The notes under the pieces: generated by a model
Database searches by the model: none
Told to the model about the DNA's origin: nothing
What the model saw: only the letters and a program-made list of their open reading frames with translations
Source: Streptomyces sp. NBC_01498
GTDB lineage: Bacteria; Actinomycetota; Actinomycetes; Streptomycetales; Streptomycetaceae
DNA: 64,000 bases
NCBI RefSeq assembly: GCF_036327775.1
Contig: NZ_CP109598.1
Location: forward strand, 1-64,000
Direction of reading: 5' to 3'
Shown here: in pieces, positions 8,365 through 18,412 of the stretch
Position numbering within the stretch: the stretch's first letter is position 1
Layout: every line of letters begins with the position of its first letter
Translations under genes and position numbers: made by a program

Positions 8365-9551
8365 GCGTGCTCTCCTGGATCGGTGGGCTGTCGGACGAGG
8401 TCGCACAGGCGCAGGAGCATGGCGTCGTCGCCGAAGCCGCCCGCCTTGATGAGTACGGGGAGGGGAAGCCGACCCAGCAGGGTTCCCCGGGCGACGCCGG
8501 GTTCGGGTTCGTCCAGCAGCCGGATGCCGGAGGCGCCGAGCGCCGGGAGTACGGTGGCGGCCGTTTCTCCGCCGGTGACGATGAGCGCGTCGACCGTCTG
8601 TTCTTCGGCCAGCGCCCGGACAACCGCTGCCATGGAGCCCACCAGGGCTCGTGCGGTCGGTGGCGCACGGCGTTCATCAGGCGTTTGCAGTGTGAGGACG
8701 GGGGCGGTCAGGCCGCTCAGCGCCTTCACCGCGGGCTCCGGATCACCGCTGACGGTGAGTCCCTGGACATCCACCTGGGCGCGGAGCGCGGCCAGTTGCC
8801 GCCGTGTCGCCGGGTTGGCGCTGCCGACAACGACCAGTGGGCGTCGGGCGGGTACGGGCGCCGAAGCGGCGCCATCGGCGCGTGCGCACCTTCGGGCCAG
8901 GGCGGATGCCAGACCCGGGGAGCCGACCCACAGCACGTCGTCGAGCCGTGGCACGGTCGCCACCACACGGTCGAGGTCACCGTCCGTCTCGGTGGAGCAG
9001 ACGATCAGGCCGCCGCTGCGGGTCAGTTCGAGCAGTTCGGCTTCCTGGTGCGGCTCGACGAGGGCGGCCTCCGGGAGCAGCGTCGCCAGGTCCGAACACC
9101 GCACGGGGTGGGCCGGGTCGCGGGCGAACTCACTCTCGTGGACGGGAACGTCCCGCACGTACTGGATTCCCCGGACCGTCACCCTGCCCTCCGCCGGGAA
9201 GCCCGGGGCGATGACGACGGTCCGCCTGCGCGATCCTGCCCATGCGGCTCGGACTTCCGTCGCGACATGACCGCGCAGGGTGGAATCCACCGTCTTGAGG
9301 AGCAGTCCGGAGTCGGCGAACAGGCGCGCCGCCCGCCACGTACGTATGCCGGCGGCTTCCTCGTCCAGTGCGCGGGTCCCCAGGTCGACCGCCGTCACGC
9401 CGACCGGGTGCGGTGGTGCCGCTGCCGGGGTGGAGAGCAGGATCCGGGCGTCGTGGCCTGCCCGGCGGAACGGCGCGGCGCCGTCCCCGGCGCTGGTGAG
9501 GTCATCCGCCAGAATCGTGATGCCCGACCGCGTGTCGTTGCGGAATGCCAT
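8361..9551 (-). CDS. Four-carbon acid sugar kinase (OtnK/DtnK, DUF1537)
   Basis: Kinase of 396 aa in the DUF1537 family, which phosphorylates four-carbon acid sugars such as D-threonate or D-erythronate at C4. The N-terminal acidic motif ITILADDLTSAGD, the central VVIAPGFPAEGR and the C-terminal nucleotide region with LIVTGGETAATVL and LIKAGGFGDDAMLL are all present. The ATG at 9551 follows GAGGGG by 6 nt. It is the first gene of a three-gene leftward operon whose second gene supplies the matching dehydrogenase. Likely pathway: sugar acid to 4-phosphate to DHAP plus CO2. Which sugar acid it uses cannot be read from the sequence. Confidence 0.82.
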   Translation of the reverse strand: MAFRNDTRSGITILADDLTSAGDGAAPFRRAGHDARILLSTPAAAPPHPVGVTAVDLGTRALDEEAAGIRTWRAARLFADSGLLLKTVDSTLRGHVATEVRAAWAGSRRRTVVIAPGFPAEGRVTVRGIQYVRDVPVHESEFARDPAHPVRCSDLATLLPEAALVEPHQEAELLELTRSGGLIVCSTETDGDLDRVVATVPRLDDVLWVGSPGLASALARRCARADGAASAPVPARRPLVVVGSANPATRRQLAALRAQVDVQGLTVSGDPEPAVKALSGLTAPVLTLQTPDERRAPPTARALVGSMAAVVRALAEEQTVDALIVTGGETAATVLPALGASGIRLLDEPEPGVARGTLLGRLPLPVLIKAGGFGDDAMLLRLCDLVRQPTDPGEHA

Positions 9552-9663
9552 GCTCCACCCCTCTGCATGGGTCAGCGTGTGCTGTGACTGGATCAATAGT
9601 CATTCAGACGAAAGGGAAGGACAAACGATTCATTCTCACGAGACCTGTGAGTAAAGTTCACGC

Positions 9664-10566
9664 ATGCGATGGTCGGCCCTTCCGCCTCTGAATACCCTGC
9701 TGCCCTTCGAAGCGACGGTCCGGCACGCGAGCATGACCGCGGCGGCCCAGGAACTGCATGTCACGCACGGCGCGGTGAGCCGACAGGTCCAGAACCTGGA
9801 GCGGTCCCTGGGGGTGTCACTCTTCGAGCGGCATCCACGCGCCCTGCGCCCGACCCCGGAGGCCCGCCAACTGGCGGCCGTCGTCCGGGACGCACTCGAT
9901 CAGATCGATGCGGGTGCCCGGCAGGTCTCGCACCGCGCACCCGCGGGACCGCTCACCCTCTCGTGCGAGCCGACACTCCTGATGCGGTGGCTCATTCCCC
10001 GGCTGCCCGAGCTGGCGGGGAGCTTGCCGGACATCACCGTCCACCTGTCCGCCGGCGGCGGCCCTGTCCACTTCGACCGGGACAACATCGATCTCGCGAT
10101 CCGCCGGGACGACTTCCCGTTCCCCGACAAGGTGAGCCGGGCGCACTTGTTCGCGGAGCGGATCGGCCCCGTCTGCCGACCCGATCTCGCCGGCCGTCTG
10201 ACCGGCACCGCCGACCTGGCGGGGACGGCCTTCCTGCACACCGGCACGCGGCCGCAGGCGTGGGACGACTGGCGGCGCATCACCGGCATGACGGCGGAGC
10301 CCGCCTCCCAGCAGACCCTGGAACACTTCTACCTGACTCTTCAGGCGGCCGTCGCCGGCGTCGGGGTCGCGATCGCCCCGTACGCCGTCGTCCGCGACGA
10401 CCTGGAGCGAGGACAACTCGTCGCACCCTTCGGCTTCGTCCCCGACGGCACCAGCTACCACCTCCTCAGCCGTCGGCCCCCCGAGCAGGACGCACGTGTC
10501 GGCCGGCTGGCCGCATGGCTGCGCACCCGGACGGCCACGCTCGAAACCGACTCCGACCGGGCCTGA
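9664..10566 (+). CDS. LysR-type regulator, GcvA-like
   Basis: LysR regulator (300 aa) with an N-terminal winged helix (SMTAAAQELHVTHGAVSRQVQNLE, HTH at about residues 22-45) and a substrate-binding domain from about residue 90. It is transcribed divergently from the sugar-acid operon, with 112 bp between the start codons. It probably controls that operon and responds to the sugar acid or its phosphate. A perfect hairpin terminator follows the gene. Confidence 0.85.
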   Translation: MRWSALPPLNTLLPFEATVRHASMTAAAQELHVTHGAVSRQVQNLERSLGVSLFERHPRALRPTPEARQLAAVVRDALDQIDAGARQVSHRAPAGPLTLSCEPTLLMRWLIPRLPELAGSLPDITVHLSAGGGPVHFDRDNIDLAIRRDDFPFPDKVSRAHLFAERIGPVCRPDLAGRLTGTADLAGTAFLHTGTRPQAWDDWRRITGMTAEPASQQTLEHFYLTLQAAVAGVGVAIAPYAVVRDDLERGQLVAPFGFVPDGTSYHLLSRRPPEQDARVGRLAAWLRTRTATLETDSDRA

Positions 10567-10576
10567 GCGACGGACC

Positions 10577-10603
10577 GCCCCGGAGCCGCGCCGACTCCGG
10601 GGC
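10577..10603 (+). terminator. Hairpin terminator after LysR gene
   Basis: Perfect 9-bp stem GCCCCGGAG / CTCCGGGGC with a 9-nt loop, starting 10 nt after the LysR stop codon. Confidence 0.6.
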
Positions 10604-11273
10604 CAGGAGCCCGTACCGAGGGCCGGCGGCGCATGTCGCCGCCCTCACCTCGCGGTGACTTTCGGCTCGGGCACCTGGTTGACGTACCGCGCCGGGGCCT
10701 CCACCGGAGGCACCGAAGCAGTCGGCACGCGGCACGCACGTACCAGCCGGCCAACCCGTGTCGCCCTCCGCGACGGCCGGCCGAACGGTCCTTGGGCTCG
10801 ACGCCGTCCGGCCGGTAGCCGCACCGGTTCACCGGTCACCGAGCACCGACAGCTCGGGGGCGTACGAGCCGCTGCGGATTACGAGGCCGGAGCCGCGCGC
10901 AGGTGCTCACAGCAGCCACGGACACATGTGAGCGCAGACCCTGTTCCGTGAATGCCTCAGCAGGAACACGGGGGGCGGGACGATCGGGGGCTTGTATGGC
11001 CGCGAGGATGCGGCCTGGGTGTTCGCACGGAATCGCCCTGGGTGCGGTGCGGGCCCCGCTGCTGGGCGCGATGGTCGCCGACCACGTTGGCCAGTGCGGT
11101 CGCAGGTGCCGGTCGCGCCGATCTTCCTGCCTCAGCGCCGTGCGTCCGGCCCGGGGTGCGCTGCGCGCGGTGCCCGGTTGTGCGAGTGCATCGGTGATCC
11201 GGACGCCTTCCACCGGACGCCCTTGATCTCGCTCCGGGAAGGATCGTTCACAGGAGGTGCTTACCGTGCCCCC
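10604..11273. other. 670-bp region without a supportable gene
   Basis: Open frames exist on both strands, but none has a recognisable domain, a convincing ribosome site or a plausible amino-acid composition. It may be decayed coding sequence. It separates the LysR terminator from the 3' end of the large SARP gene. Confidence 0.4.
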
Positions 11274-14200
11274 TCATGCCTCGGGCTCGGCCACGGTGAC
11301 TGTGTCAGCTTCCTCAGTCTCTCGGCTCGTCGCCCCGTCCTGGCGTCCTGGGTCGGGACCGTCATCGATGCCGGCAGAGAACTCAGTGGCGAACTTTTCT
11401 GTGCCCAGCGCCGCGAGGGCCCTGGCTGTGATGCGCTGGACATCGCCGCGCTCCGCCTCCGGGAGCGGGGCGCCGGAGGACTCCCGGGCCCCGGTGGCTG
11501 TGCCCAGTAGGCGGGCGGCCCGCTCGGGTTGACCCGCGAGGACGTACGCCCCGGCGAGGCCCTCGTGGGCGAGAGCCAGAGCCCGGGGGTCGCCGCTGCC
11601 ACGGGCGACGGAGAGGCCCTGGTGGTGCAGGGACATGGCCGCGGATGCGTCACCGCGTTGTTCGGCGAGGAAGCCGAGTTCGGCGAGGAGGAGTGCGGGG
11701 CCGGGGCCGAAGTCGACTTCGCGGTGCCATGCCAGGGTTCTGCGGAGGTGCTGCTCGGCGCGGTCGAAGTCGCCCTCGCGCCGGGCTGTGAGGGCGATGC
11801 CGATCTCGGCGTGGATCTCGCCCGCCGCGTAGCCGTGTTCGGCGGCCAGGGCCATCGCCTTACGGTGGAGCCCGGTGGCCTGGGGGAAGTCACCCGTCAG
11901 CAGGGCAACCCTGCCCAGCCCGGTGAGCCGGTCGGCGGCGTCCGCCCAGAAGCCCAGTTCCTCGGCCAGGTGGAGACCGTCCTGGTGCAGTTGTGCGGCG
12001 CGCGTGTAGTCGCCGGTGATCGCGGCCAGTGCCGCCAGTGGATAGGTGGTCCGCAACTGTCCCCAGCGATCGCCGAGTTCCGTGAAGATCGCTTGGCCGT
12101 CCTCGGCGCTGTGGCGCAGTGCGGCGAGGTCGCCCCGCAGCAGGGCCTGGGTGGCGCGGGTGCTCTGTGCCGCGGCGATGCCCCAGCGGTCGCCTGCTGT
12201 GCGGAAGTCGGTCAGGGCGCGGTCCACCAGCGTCTCGCTGCGGGCCAGATCCTCACCCGCGCTGAGCGAGGCATGACCGAGGAACCACGCGGCACGTGCC
12301 CCACCGGCTTCGCCGTCGACCACTACGTCGGCCGGACGGGCCGTGTGGTGCTGTCCCTCCCCCGCCAGCAGGCTGAATCCGGCGTGCCAGACGGCAGCTG
12401 GGGAACGGAGGGCCGTGTGCGTGTCCTCGCTGATGTGCAGGGCTTCACCCAGTGATCGCCGGGCCTCGCTCAGCCGACCGCGCAGGAACCAGTACCAGGT
12501 CGAGGCGAGCGCCAGGCGCAGGGCTCCGGTGGCATCCTTCCGCTGTACGGCGCGTTCCAGGGCTGTGCGCAGGTTGGCGCTTTCGTGGTCGAGGCGGGTC
12601 AGCCAGCTCTGCTGCTCAGGGCCGTGGAGTCGGGCCGCGGCCTGTTCGGCGAGCTCGGTGCAGTAGGCCTGGTGGCGCAGTTCGAGGGTCCCGGACTCGC
12701 CTGCTTCCGTCAGGCGTTCATGGGCGTAGGCCGCGATCGACTCCGGCAGCCGGTAGCGACGGCCGTCGGTCACGGAGACAGTGACGAGTGAGCGGTCCAC
12801 CAGGCGGATCAGGGGGTCGAGGACGTCCTGGCCGTTGCCGCCGCACACGGCCTCGGCGGCTTCGAGGGTGCAGCCGTCGGCGAAGACGGCCAGACGGCGC
12901 AGGACCTTCCGCTCGTCGTCGCCGAGCAGCTCCCAGCTCCAGTCGATCACCGCTCGGAGGGTGCGCTGGCGTGGTGGCACGCCGCGCCGGCCGCCGGCGA
13001 GGAGACGGAACCTGTCGTCGAGGCGGGTGCTCAGTTCGTGCACTCCCAGCGCGCGGACCCGGGTGGCGGCCAGTTCGAGGGCCAGGGGTATGCGGTCGAG
13101 ACGGCGGCAGATCGTCGCGACGGCCTCCGCGTTGTCCTCGGTGACGGCGAATCCGGGGGTGGTGGCCGCGGCCCGCGCGGCGAACAGGTCCTCGGCGTCG
13201 GTCTGTCGCAGCGGTGGCACGGTCCACACCACCTCCCCGGCCAGGCCGAGAGGTTCCCTGCTGGTGGCCAGGACGCTCAGCCCGGGTGCGGCGGCCAGGA
13301 CCCGGCGTACGACGTCGGCCGCCGAGTCGACGACGTGCTCGCAGTTGTCGAGGAGCAGGAGGAGCCGTCTCGAACGCAGCGCGTCCTCCAGTCCTGCCGC
13401 CCCCTCCTCCCGTACGCCCAGTGCGGCGCCGAGCTGCTCGGCCACCTCGGTGGATCCGGCGAGCCCGACCATCCGTACGCCGTCGGGGTAGGCACCGGCC
13501 GCGCGGCCGGCCACCTCCTCCGCCAGGCGGGTCTTGCCCACCCCACCGGGGCCGGTCAGTGTCACCAGCCGGTGGGCGGCGAGAAGTTCACCCAGCGCCG
13601 GCACCGCTTCCTTCCTGCCGACGAGGTCGGTGAGCGGAGCCGGCAGGTCGCCGTACCTCCTCTTCGGGGAGGCGGGGGGCGCCTCAAGGGCCGGATCGTG
13701 TTCGAGGATCGCCTGGTGCAGGGCGGCCAGTTCCGGTCCGGGGTCCACGCCCAGTTCGTCGGCCAGCTGCTCGCGCAATTCGGCGTACACGGACAGCGCT
13801 TCGGACTGCCGCCCGGCCCGGTACAGCGCACGCAGTTGGACGGCGCGCAGCCGCTCCCGCAGCGGGTGGCGGACCGCCAGCTCGCCCAAGTCCCCGATCA
13901 GCGTGTGGTGTTCACCCAGATCAAGTCGGGTCTCGGCGAGCGCCTCCAGGGCAGTGAGACGCTGCTCGCCAAGGTGTTCGGCCGCGGTGCGGAGGAACAC
14001 CACGTCGCCCAGGTCGGCGAAGGCTTCCCCCGTCCACAGCGCCAGAGCCCCGGTCAGCAGATCGGCCCTGGTGCGCGGGTCCTCGGTGCCGTACGCGGTG
14101 GCGGTCAGGGCGGTGAACCGGTGGGAGTCCACGTCCTCAGGGCCGGTGCGCAGCAGGTATCCCGGGGGCCTCGACTCCACCAGCGTCTCTGCCCCGGGCT

Positions 14201-14432
14201 CGGCCCGCGCCAGGGCACGGCGTAACCGCGAGACCTTCGTCTGAAGGGCACCGGCAGGATTTCCGGGCAGCCGCTCGCCCCACAGATCGTCCACGAGCCG
14301 GTCGGCCGAGACCGGCCGGCCCGCGTGGACGAGCAGAACGGCCAGCAGGGCGCGCACCTTCGCCTCAGGGACGTCGACCGCGTGGCCGGCCGTCGTCAGG
14401 GCGGTCAGTGGGCCCAGCACCGAGAAGTACAT
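11274..14432 (-). CDS. SARP/AfsR-like regulator (BTAD, NB-ARC, TPR)
   Basis: Regulator of 1052 aa. Residues 1-95 form an OmpR-like winged helix (VRALLAVLLVHAGRPVS, LQTKVSRLRRAL). About 95-245 is the bacterial transcriptional activator domain, ending near DELGVDPGPELAALHQ. An NTPase follows with P-loop LTGPGGVGKTRLAEEV and Walker B LLLLLDNCEHV. From about residue 600 to the end there are TPR-like helical repeats. Such proteins activate secondary-metabolism genes in Streptomyces. It is divergent from the tandem imine-reductase-like genes across 151 bp, so these are likely targets. Codon 70 is TTA (14223-14225), which would make translation depend on the rare bldA leucyl tRNA. Confidence 0.88.
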   Translation of the reverse strand: MYFSVLGPLTALTTAGHAVDVPEAKVRALLAVLLVHAGRPVSADRLVDDLWGERLPGNPAGALQTKVSRLRRALARAEPGAETLVESRPPGYLLRTGPEDVDSHRFTALTATAYGTEDPRTRADLLTGALALWTGEAFADLGDVVFLRTAAEHLGEQRLTALEALAETRLDLGEHHTLIGDLGELAVRHPLRERLRAVQLRALYRAGRQSEALSVYAELREQLADELGVDPGPELAALHQAILEHDPALEAPPASPKRRYGDLPAPLTDLVGRKEAVPALGELLAAHRLVTLTGPGGVGKTRLAEEVAGRAAGAYPDGVRMVGLAGSTEVAEQLGAALGVREEGAAGLEDALRSRRLLLLLDNCEHVVDSAADVVRRVLAAAPGLSVLATSREPLGLAGEVVWTVPPLRQTDAEDLFAARAAATTPGFAVTEDNAEAVATICRRLDRIPLALELAATRVRALGVHELSTRLDDRFRLLAGGRRGVPPRQRTLRAVIDWSWELLGDDERKVLRRLAVFADGCTLEAAEAVCGGNGQDVLDPLIRLVDRSLVTVSVTDGRRYRLPESIAAYAHERLTEAGESGTLELRHQAYCTELAEQAAARLHGPEQQSWLTRLDHESANLRTALERAVQRKDATGALRLALASTWYWFLRGRLSEARRSLGEALHISEDTHTALRSPAAVWHAGFSLLAGEGQHHTARPADVVVDGEAGGARAAWFLGHASLSAGEDLARSETLVDRALTDFRTAGDRWGIAAAQSTRATQALLRGDLAALRHSAEDGQAIFTELGDRWGQLRTTYPLAALAAITGDYTRAAQLHQDGLHLAEELGFWADAADRLTGLGRVALLTGDFPQATGLHRKAMALAAEHGYAAGEIHAEIGIALTARREGDFDRAEQHLRRTLAWHREVDFGPGPALLLAELGFLAEQRGDASAAMSLHHQGLSVARGSGDPRALALAHEGLAGAYVLAGQPERAARLLGTATGARESSGAPLPEAERGDVQRITARALAALGTEKFATEFSAGIDDGPDPGRQDGATSRETEEADTVTVAEPEA

Positions 14433-14583
14433 GCCCGCACGGTATCCGCCGGCCGACAGGCGCTGACCGGGAACCGACAGCGCACCGACAGGGTCCCGCC
14501 AGAGCCGGTCGGCACAGTGAGGTCACAGCGGGCGAACCGGCCGGTGCGCTCGTCCGAAGAGACAGAGAAGCGGGAGACACCTC

Positions 14584-15480
14584 ATGTCGGAGAACGAGAA
14601 CCACGAGCGGTCCACGGTGTCGGTGATCGGCCTGGGGCAGATGGGAACCCGGCTCGCCCAGGCGTTCCTCACCGCCGGCTACGCCACGACCGTATGGAAC
14701 CGCTCCGCCGCGAAGGCCGACGCACTCGTCGTCCAGGGCGCCGTGCGTGCGACAACCCTCGAAGGGGCGGTCTCCGCGAGTCCCCTGGTCGTGGTCTGCC
14801 TGCCGGACTACGCGACCGTGGGCGAACTGCTCGGGCCGGTGGCGGTGCGCCTGCGCGGGCGGGCCCTGGTGAACCTGACCTCCGGCACTCCGGAGGATGC
14901 CGCCGGGATGGCCGACTGGGCGGCCGGGAACGGCGCCGGCTACCTCGACGGCGCTGCCATGAGCGGCACACGGCTTGTCGGGCGGCCCGAGGCGCTGTTC
15001 GTCTTCAGCGGTTCCCCGGATGTCTTCGCCACCCACCGGACGGTGTTGGCGAGCCTGGGCCACTCCGCCCATCTCGGCGCCGACCCGGCGCTGGCCCCGG
15101 TGTACGACACCGCGCTGTTCGGCATGGTCTGGGGCGCGCTGGCGGGCTTTTACCACGCCGTCGCCCTGGTGGGCTCGGCAGGCGTCGCCCCGGCGGCGTT
15201 CGCGGCGGTGGCGACGGAGCACATGCCCTTCGTCACGTCGCTGATGGCCGACCACGCCCGCCAGATCGAGGAGGGCCGCTTCCCGGACGACGACGGCACC
15301 GTGGAGGTGCACGCGGCAGCGATGGAGCACCTCCTGGACACCAGCAGGGGTCGCGGGCTCGGCACCGACGTGCCGGAGCTGATCGGGAGCCTGCTGAAGC
15401 GGGCGGCGGCCACCGGACACGGCTCCAGCGGCATCGCCAGCGTCGTCGGGACGATCACGAAGGGCGAGCGGCATGCCTGA
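14584..15480 (+). CDS. Imine reductase-like NAD(P)-dependent oxidoreductase (1)
   Basis: Protein of 298 aa in the 6-phosphogluconate dehydrogenase/beta-hydroxyacid dehydrogenase superfamily. The N-terminal Rossmann motif is VIGLGQMGTRLA. TVWNRSAAKAD follows the second strand, where Arg after Asn favours NADPH. The long central helix VYDTALFGMVWGALAGFYHA and the all-helical C-terminal dimerisation domain are typical of imine reductases rather than hydroxyisobutyrate dehydrogenases. It would reduce a C=N bond of a cyclic imine; the substrate is unknown. Its stop overlaps the start of a second similar gene, so the two form an operon, divergent from the SARP regulator. Confidence 0.8.
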   Translation: MSENENHERSTVSVIGLGQMGTRLAQAFLTAGYATTVWNRSAAKADALVVQGAVRATTLEGAVSASPLVVVCLPDYATVGELLGPVAVRLRGRALVNLTSGTPEDAAGMADWAAGNGAGYLDGAAMSGTRLVGRPEALFVFSGSPDVFATHRTVLASLGHSAHLGADPALAPVYDTALFGMVWGALAGFYHAVALVGSAGVAPAAFAAVATEHMPFVTSLMADHARQIEEGRFPDDDGTVEVHAAAMEHLLDTSRGRGLGTDVPELIGSLLKRAAATGHGSSGIASVVGTITKGERHA

Positions 15481-16363
15481 ACAGACGAGGCCCCACATCA
15501 CGGTCCTGGGCCTCGGCCGCATGGGCGCCCCGATTGCCTCCGCGTTCCTCGACGCCGGTTACCCGGTCACCGTATGGAACCGCACCGCCGCCAAAGCCGA
15601 CGCACTCGTCGCACAAGGCGCCATCCGCGCGGCAACCACCGCCGAGGCTGTCGCGGCCGGCTCACTGGTGATCGCCCCGCTCCTCGACCACGAGGCGGTA
15701 CGGCAGGCTCTCGGTCCCGACGCCTCCGCGTTGTCCGGCCGCACCCTGGTCAACCTCGCCAGCACCACCCCCGGCCACTCCCGTGACCTGGCCGCCTGGG
15801 CCGCCGGGCATGACGCCGACTACCTCGACGGCGCCATGATGGCCCTCCCCGAGACCGTCGCCACCCCGGAGGGCTTCTTCCTCTACAGCGGTTCCCAGAG
15901 TGCCTTCACCACCTATCGGCGCGAGCTGGAAGTGATGGCGCCGGCACACTACTTCGGCACCGACCCCGGCTCTGCGGAGATCCACGACCTGGCCCTGCTG
16001 GGCACGGGATACGCGGCGCTCACCGGGTTTCTGCACGCCGCGGCGGTGCTCGACACGGTGGGCACCACCCCTGAGGTGTTCGCTCCGCTGGCGGCCCGAT
16101 GGCTGCACGGGATGGCCGGATTCCTGCCCGAACTGGCGCGCGAGGCAGGAGGATCGGCGTATGCGGGCGGGGTCTCCACGGTCGACCTCAACCGGGCCGG
16201 AGTCGACAGCCTGATCAAGCTGAGCAGAGCGGGCGGCATAGCCACGGACGTCCATGAGCCGCTGAAGGCCCTGCTCGACAGGCGGTCGGCCGACGGCCAC
16301 GGGCGGGACAGCTTCTCCAGCGTGTTCGAGCTGCTGAGAGCACGAGGCACTGCGGAACAATGA
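15473..16363 (+). CDS. Imine reductase-like NAD(P)-dependent oxidoreductase (2)
   Basis: Second member of a tandem pair (296 aa), overlapping the first gene by 8 nt. It shares the Rossmann motif VLGLGRMGAPIASAF, the NADPH-type VWNRTAAKADALVAQGAIRA and the pattern DLALLGTGYAALTGFLHAA. The two proteins are clearly paralogous, especially over the first 60 residues, so the pair probably arose by tandem duplication. They could form a heterodimer or act on successive imines. The substrate is unknown. Confidence 0.8.
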   Translation: MPEQTRPHITVLGLGRMGAPIASAFLDAGYPVTVWNRTAAKADALVAQGAIRAATTAEAVAAGSLVIAPLLDHEAVRQALGPDASALSGRTLVNLASTTPGHSRDLAAWAAGHDADYLDGAMMALPETVATPEGFFLYSGSQSAFTTYRRELEVMAPAHYFGTDPGSAEIHDLALLGTGYAALTGFLHAAAVLDTVGTTPEVFAPLAARWLHGMAGFLPELAREAGGSAYAGGVSTVDLNRAGVDSLIKLSRAGGIATDVHEPLKALLDRRSADGHGRDSFSSVFELLRARGTAEQ

Positions 16364-17238
16364 ACGCGGGGCGCGGGGCTTCCGGGCGACGCGCACGTCT
16401 GACGAGAAGCAGCTCCGCCCCGGCACGGGTTCGCTCTCGTGCCGCGGCCGGAAAGGCGAGCTGGTAACCCTTCCGGTCACGGCACGAGCCTCGTGGCTCG
16501 GGCCTCACCGGCTCATGGACTTTCCCGGCGACGTCCCCCGGCTGGCGGAGCCCGGACGGCAACCGGTACGACCAGGGCTTCTGCTGCGCGGACGCCTGGT
16601 CGAGGTCCACGCCGTCGGCAACCACCCCGCCTGGCCGCTGCTCGTCAACCGTGCGCCGGGAGCGCCCCGCTCCCGCCCGGGGTCGGCGCGCGTGCGCGAG
16701 ATCGGCTCGTCACCACCTGCCCGGCCCGCACCGCCCACCGGCAGAACGCATCGATCCCGGCCACCTCACGATGTGAGCTTGCCTTTCATCCGCTTCGCCC
16801 GACTTGGTGCCGACCTTGTGGTGGGCGGGCCGCTGATGAGGCTGACCTGTGGCGGCCGGCCGGGGCGGGCAAGGTGCGGTCGTTGGCGGGGGCGACGGCG
16901 CGACGCGAGTGATGTCGGGGTGGTGGTGGGCCTCGGTGGTCCCACCGCCCGGTCGTCGTCGGTGGGGGCGGGTTCGCCGGTGGTGTCGCCGCGCCGTCGT
17001 GGGGTCTGTCCTGTGGACAGATCCGGTGCCATACGGGCCCCGAGCGGGACCCCGGGGGGCGTACCGCCCGTCAGCAACGACGGGGGCGGGGTGAGCACCT
17101 TGCTCCGCCTCGATGCGGCCGGGACCGACGCCCGGGGTGCGGCCGAGGCCCGTGCCGAGCAAGGTGGGAACCAGCCGCTCGTACCCGTCCCCTCCCCCAC
17201 CGGTCACCGAAACGCCACCACCCCACCGGAGAGCACCC
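16364..17238. other. 875-bp region without a supportable gene
   Basis: No open frame here has a recognisable domain. A short frame from 16515 (MDFPGDVPRLAEPG...) is open but short of family features and overlaps nothing else, so it may be a remnant of a lost gene. The last part presumably carries the promoter of the downstream dehydrogenase. Confidence 0.4.
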
Positions 17239-18282
17239 ATGCGCGCAGCACTCTTGTACGGCGCCGGCGATGTCCGCGTCGAGGATGTCGCCGAGCCCGT
17301 CATCAAGCACCCCACCGACGCACTGGTCCGTATCACCGCGTCCGCCGTCTGCGGCAGCGACCTGCACCTGTACGGCGCGATGAGCCCGGCGGACGGGCCC
17401 GTCCGGATGGGGCACGAGTTCATCGGCGTCGTCGAGGACACCGGCCCCGAGGTCACCACGCTCAGACGCGGTGACCTGGTCGTCTCCCCGTTCGCGCTCT
17501 CCGACAACACCTGCGAGTTCTGCCGCGAGGGCCTGCACACCTCCTGCGTCCACCCGGAAGCGACCTTCTGGGACTTCAAGCCGGACGAGGGCGCCCAGGC
17601 CGAGGCCATCCGGGTGACCCTGGCCGACGGCACCCTCGTCAAGCTCCCCGCCGCCGCGGACCCGGCCCTCATCCCCTCCCTGCTGACCCTCTCGGACGTG
17701 TACGGCACCGGTCACCGCGCCGCGGTGCTGGGCGGCGTCGGCGAACGCACCCGCGTCACCGTGATCGGCGACGGTGCCGTCGGCCTGCTGGCGGTGCTCT
17801 CGGCCAAGCTCCTGGGCGCCGAGCAGATCATCCTCATGGGTCGCCACCAGGACCGCACCCGCCTGGGCCGCGAGTTCGGCGCCACCGACGTCGTCGCCGC
17901 CCGTGGCGCGGAAGGCATCGAAGCGGTCCGCGAACTCACCGGCGGACAGGGTACGCACGTGGTCATCGAGGCCGTCGGCCACCTGCCCGCCTACGAGCAG
18001 GCACTCGGCGTCGTACGCGCGGGCGGAATCATCAGCCGGGCCGGCGTCCCCCAGTACGAAGAGGCACCGATCGGCATGGGCAGCCTCTTCATCCGCAACA
18101 TCCGCCTCGCCGGAGGACTGGCCCCCGTCCGCGCCTACATCGAGGAACTGATGCCCGCCATCCTCAACGGCACCATCGAACCCGGAAAGGTCTTCGACGC
18201 CACCACCGACCTCGACGGCGTTCCCGCCGGATACCAGGACATGATGGACCGCGAGAGCCTCAAGGTCCTCATCACGCCCTGA
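17239..18282 (+). CDS. Zinc-dependent alcohol dehydrogenase (MDR family)
   Basis: Medium-chain dehydrogenase (347 aa). Catalytic zinc ligands lie in VCGSDLHLY and GHEFIGVVED. A structural-zinc-like Cys cluster reads NTCEFCREGLHTSC, with three visible Cys instead of the usual four. The Rossmann motif is VIGDGAVGLLAVLSA. The ATG at 17239 follows GGAGAG. The acceptor, a sugar, alcohol or aldehyde, cannot be assigned. It lies between two sets of imine-reductase-like genes on the same strand but is separated from them by long gaps, so a shared pathway is only a possibility. Confidence 0.82.
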   Translation: MRAALLYGAGDVRVEDVAEPVIKHPTDALVRITASAVCGSDLHLYGAMSPADGPVRMGHEFIGVVEDTGPEVTTLRRGDLVVSPFALSDNTCEFCREGLHTSCVHPEATFWDFKPDEGAQAEAIRVTLADGTLVKLPAAADPALIPSLLTLSDVYGTGHRAAVLGGVGERTRVTVIGDGAVGLLAVLSAKLLGAEQIILMGRHQDRTRLGREFGATDVVAARGAEGIEAVRELTGGQGTHVVIEAVGHLPAYEQALGVVRAGGIISRAGVPQYEEAPIGMGSLFIRNIRLAGGLAPVRAYIEELMPAILNGTIEPGKVFDATTDLDGVPAGYQDMMDRESLKVLITP

Positions 18283-18412
18283 CCCCCCGGGGCACAGGTG
18301 GGAACAGGGCGCCCAGCCGACCCGGAACCGTGGTCCGTCGCCAACGTCGCCGTCCCTCCCGTCTCCGGCTTCCCGGGCCCCGACGGCACCGTGCGTCGTC
18401 GGGATGTCGTTC

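Noticed and set aside
10836..11213. Possible transposase remnant
   Set aside because: Composition hinted at a decayed mobile element, but no DDE/HTH motif or terminal inverted repeat was found.
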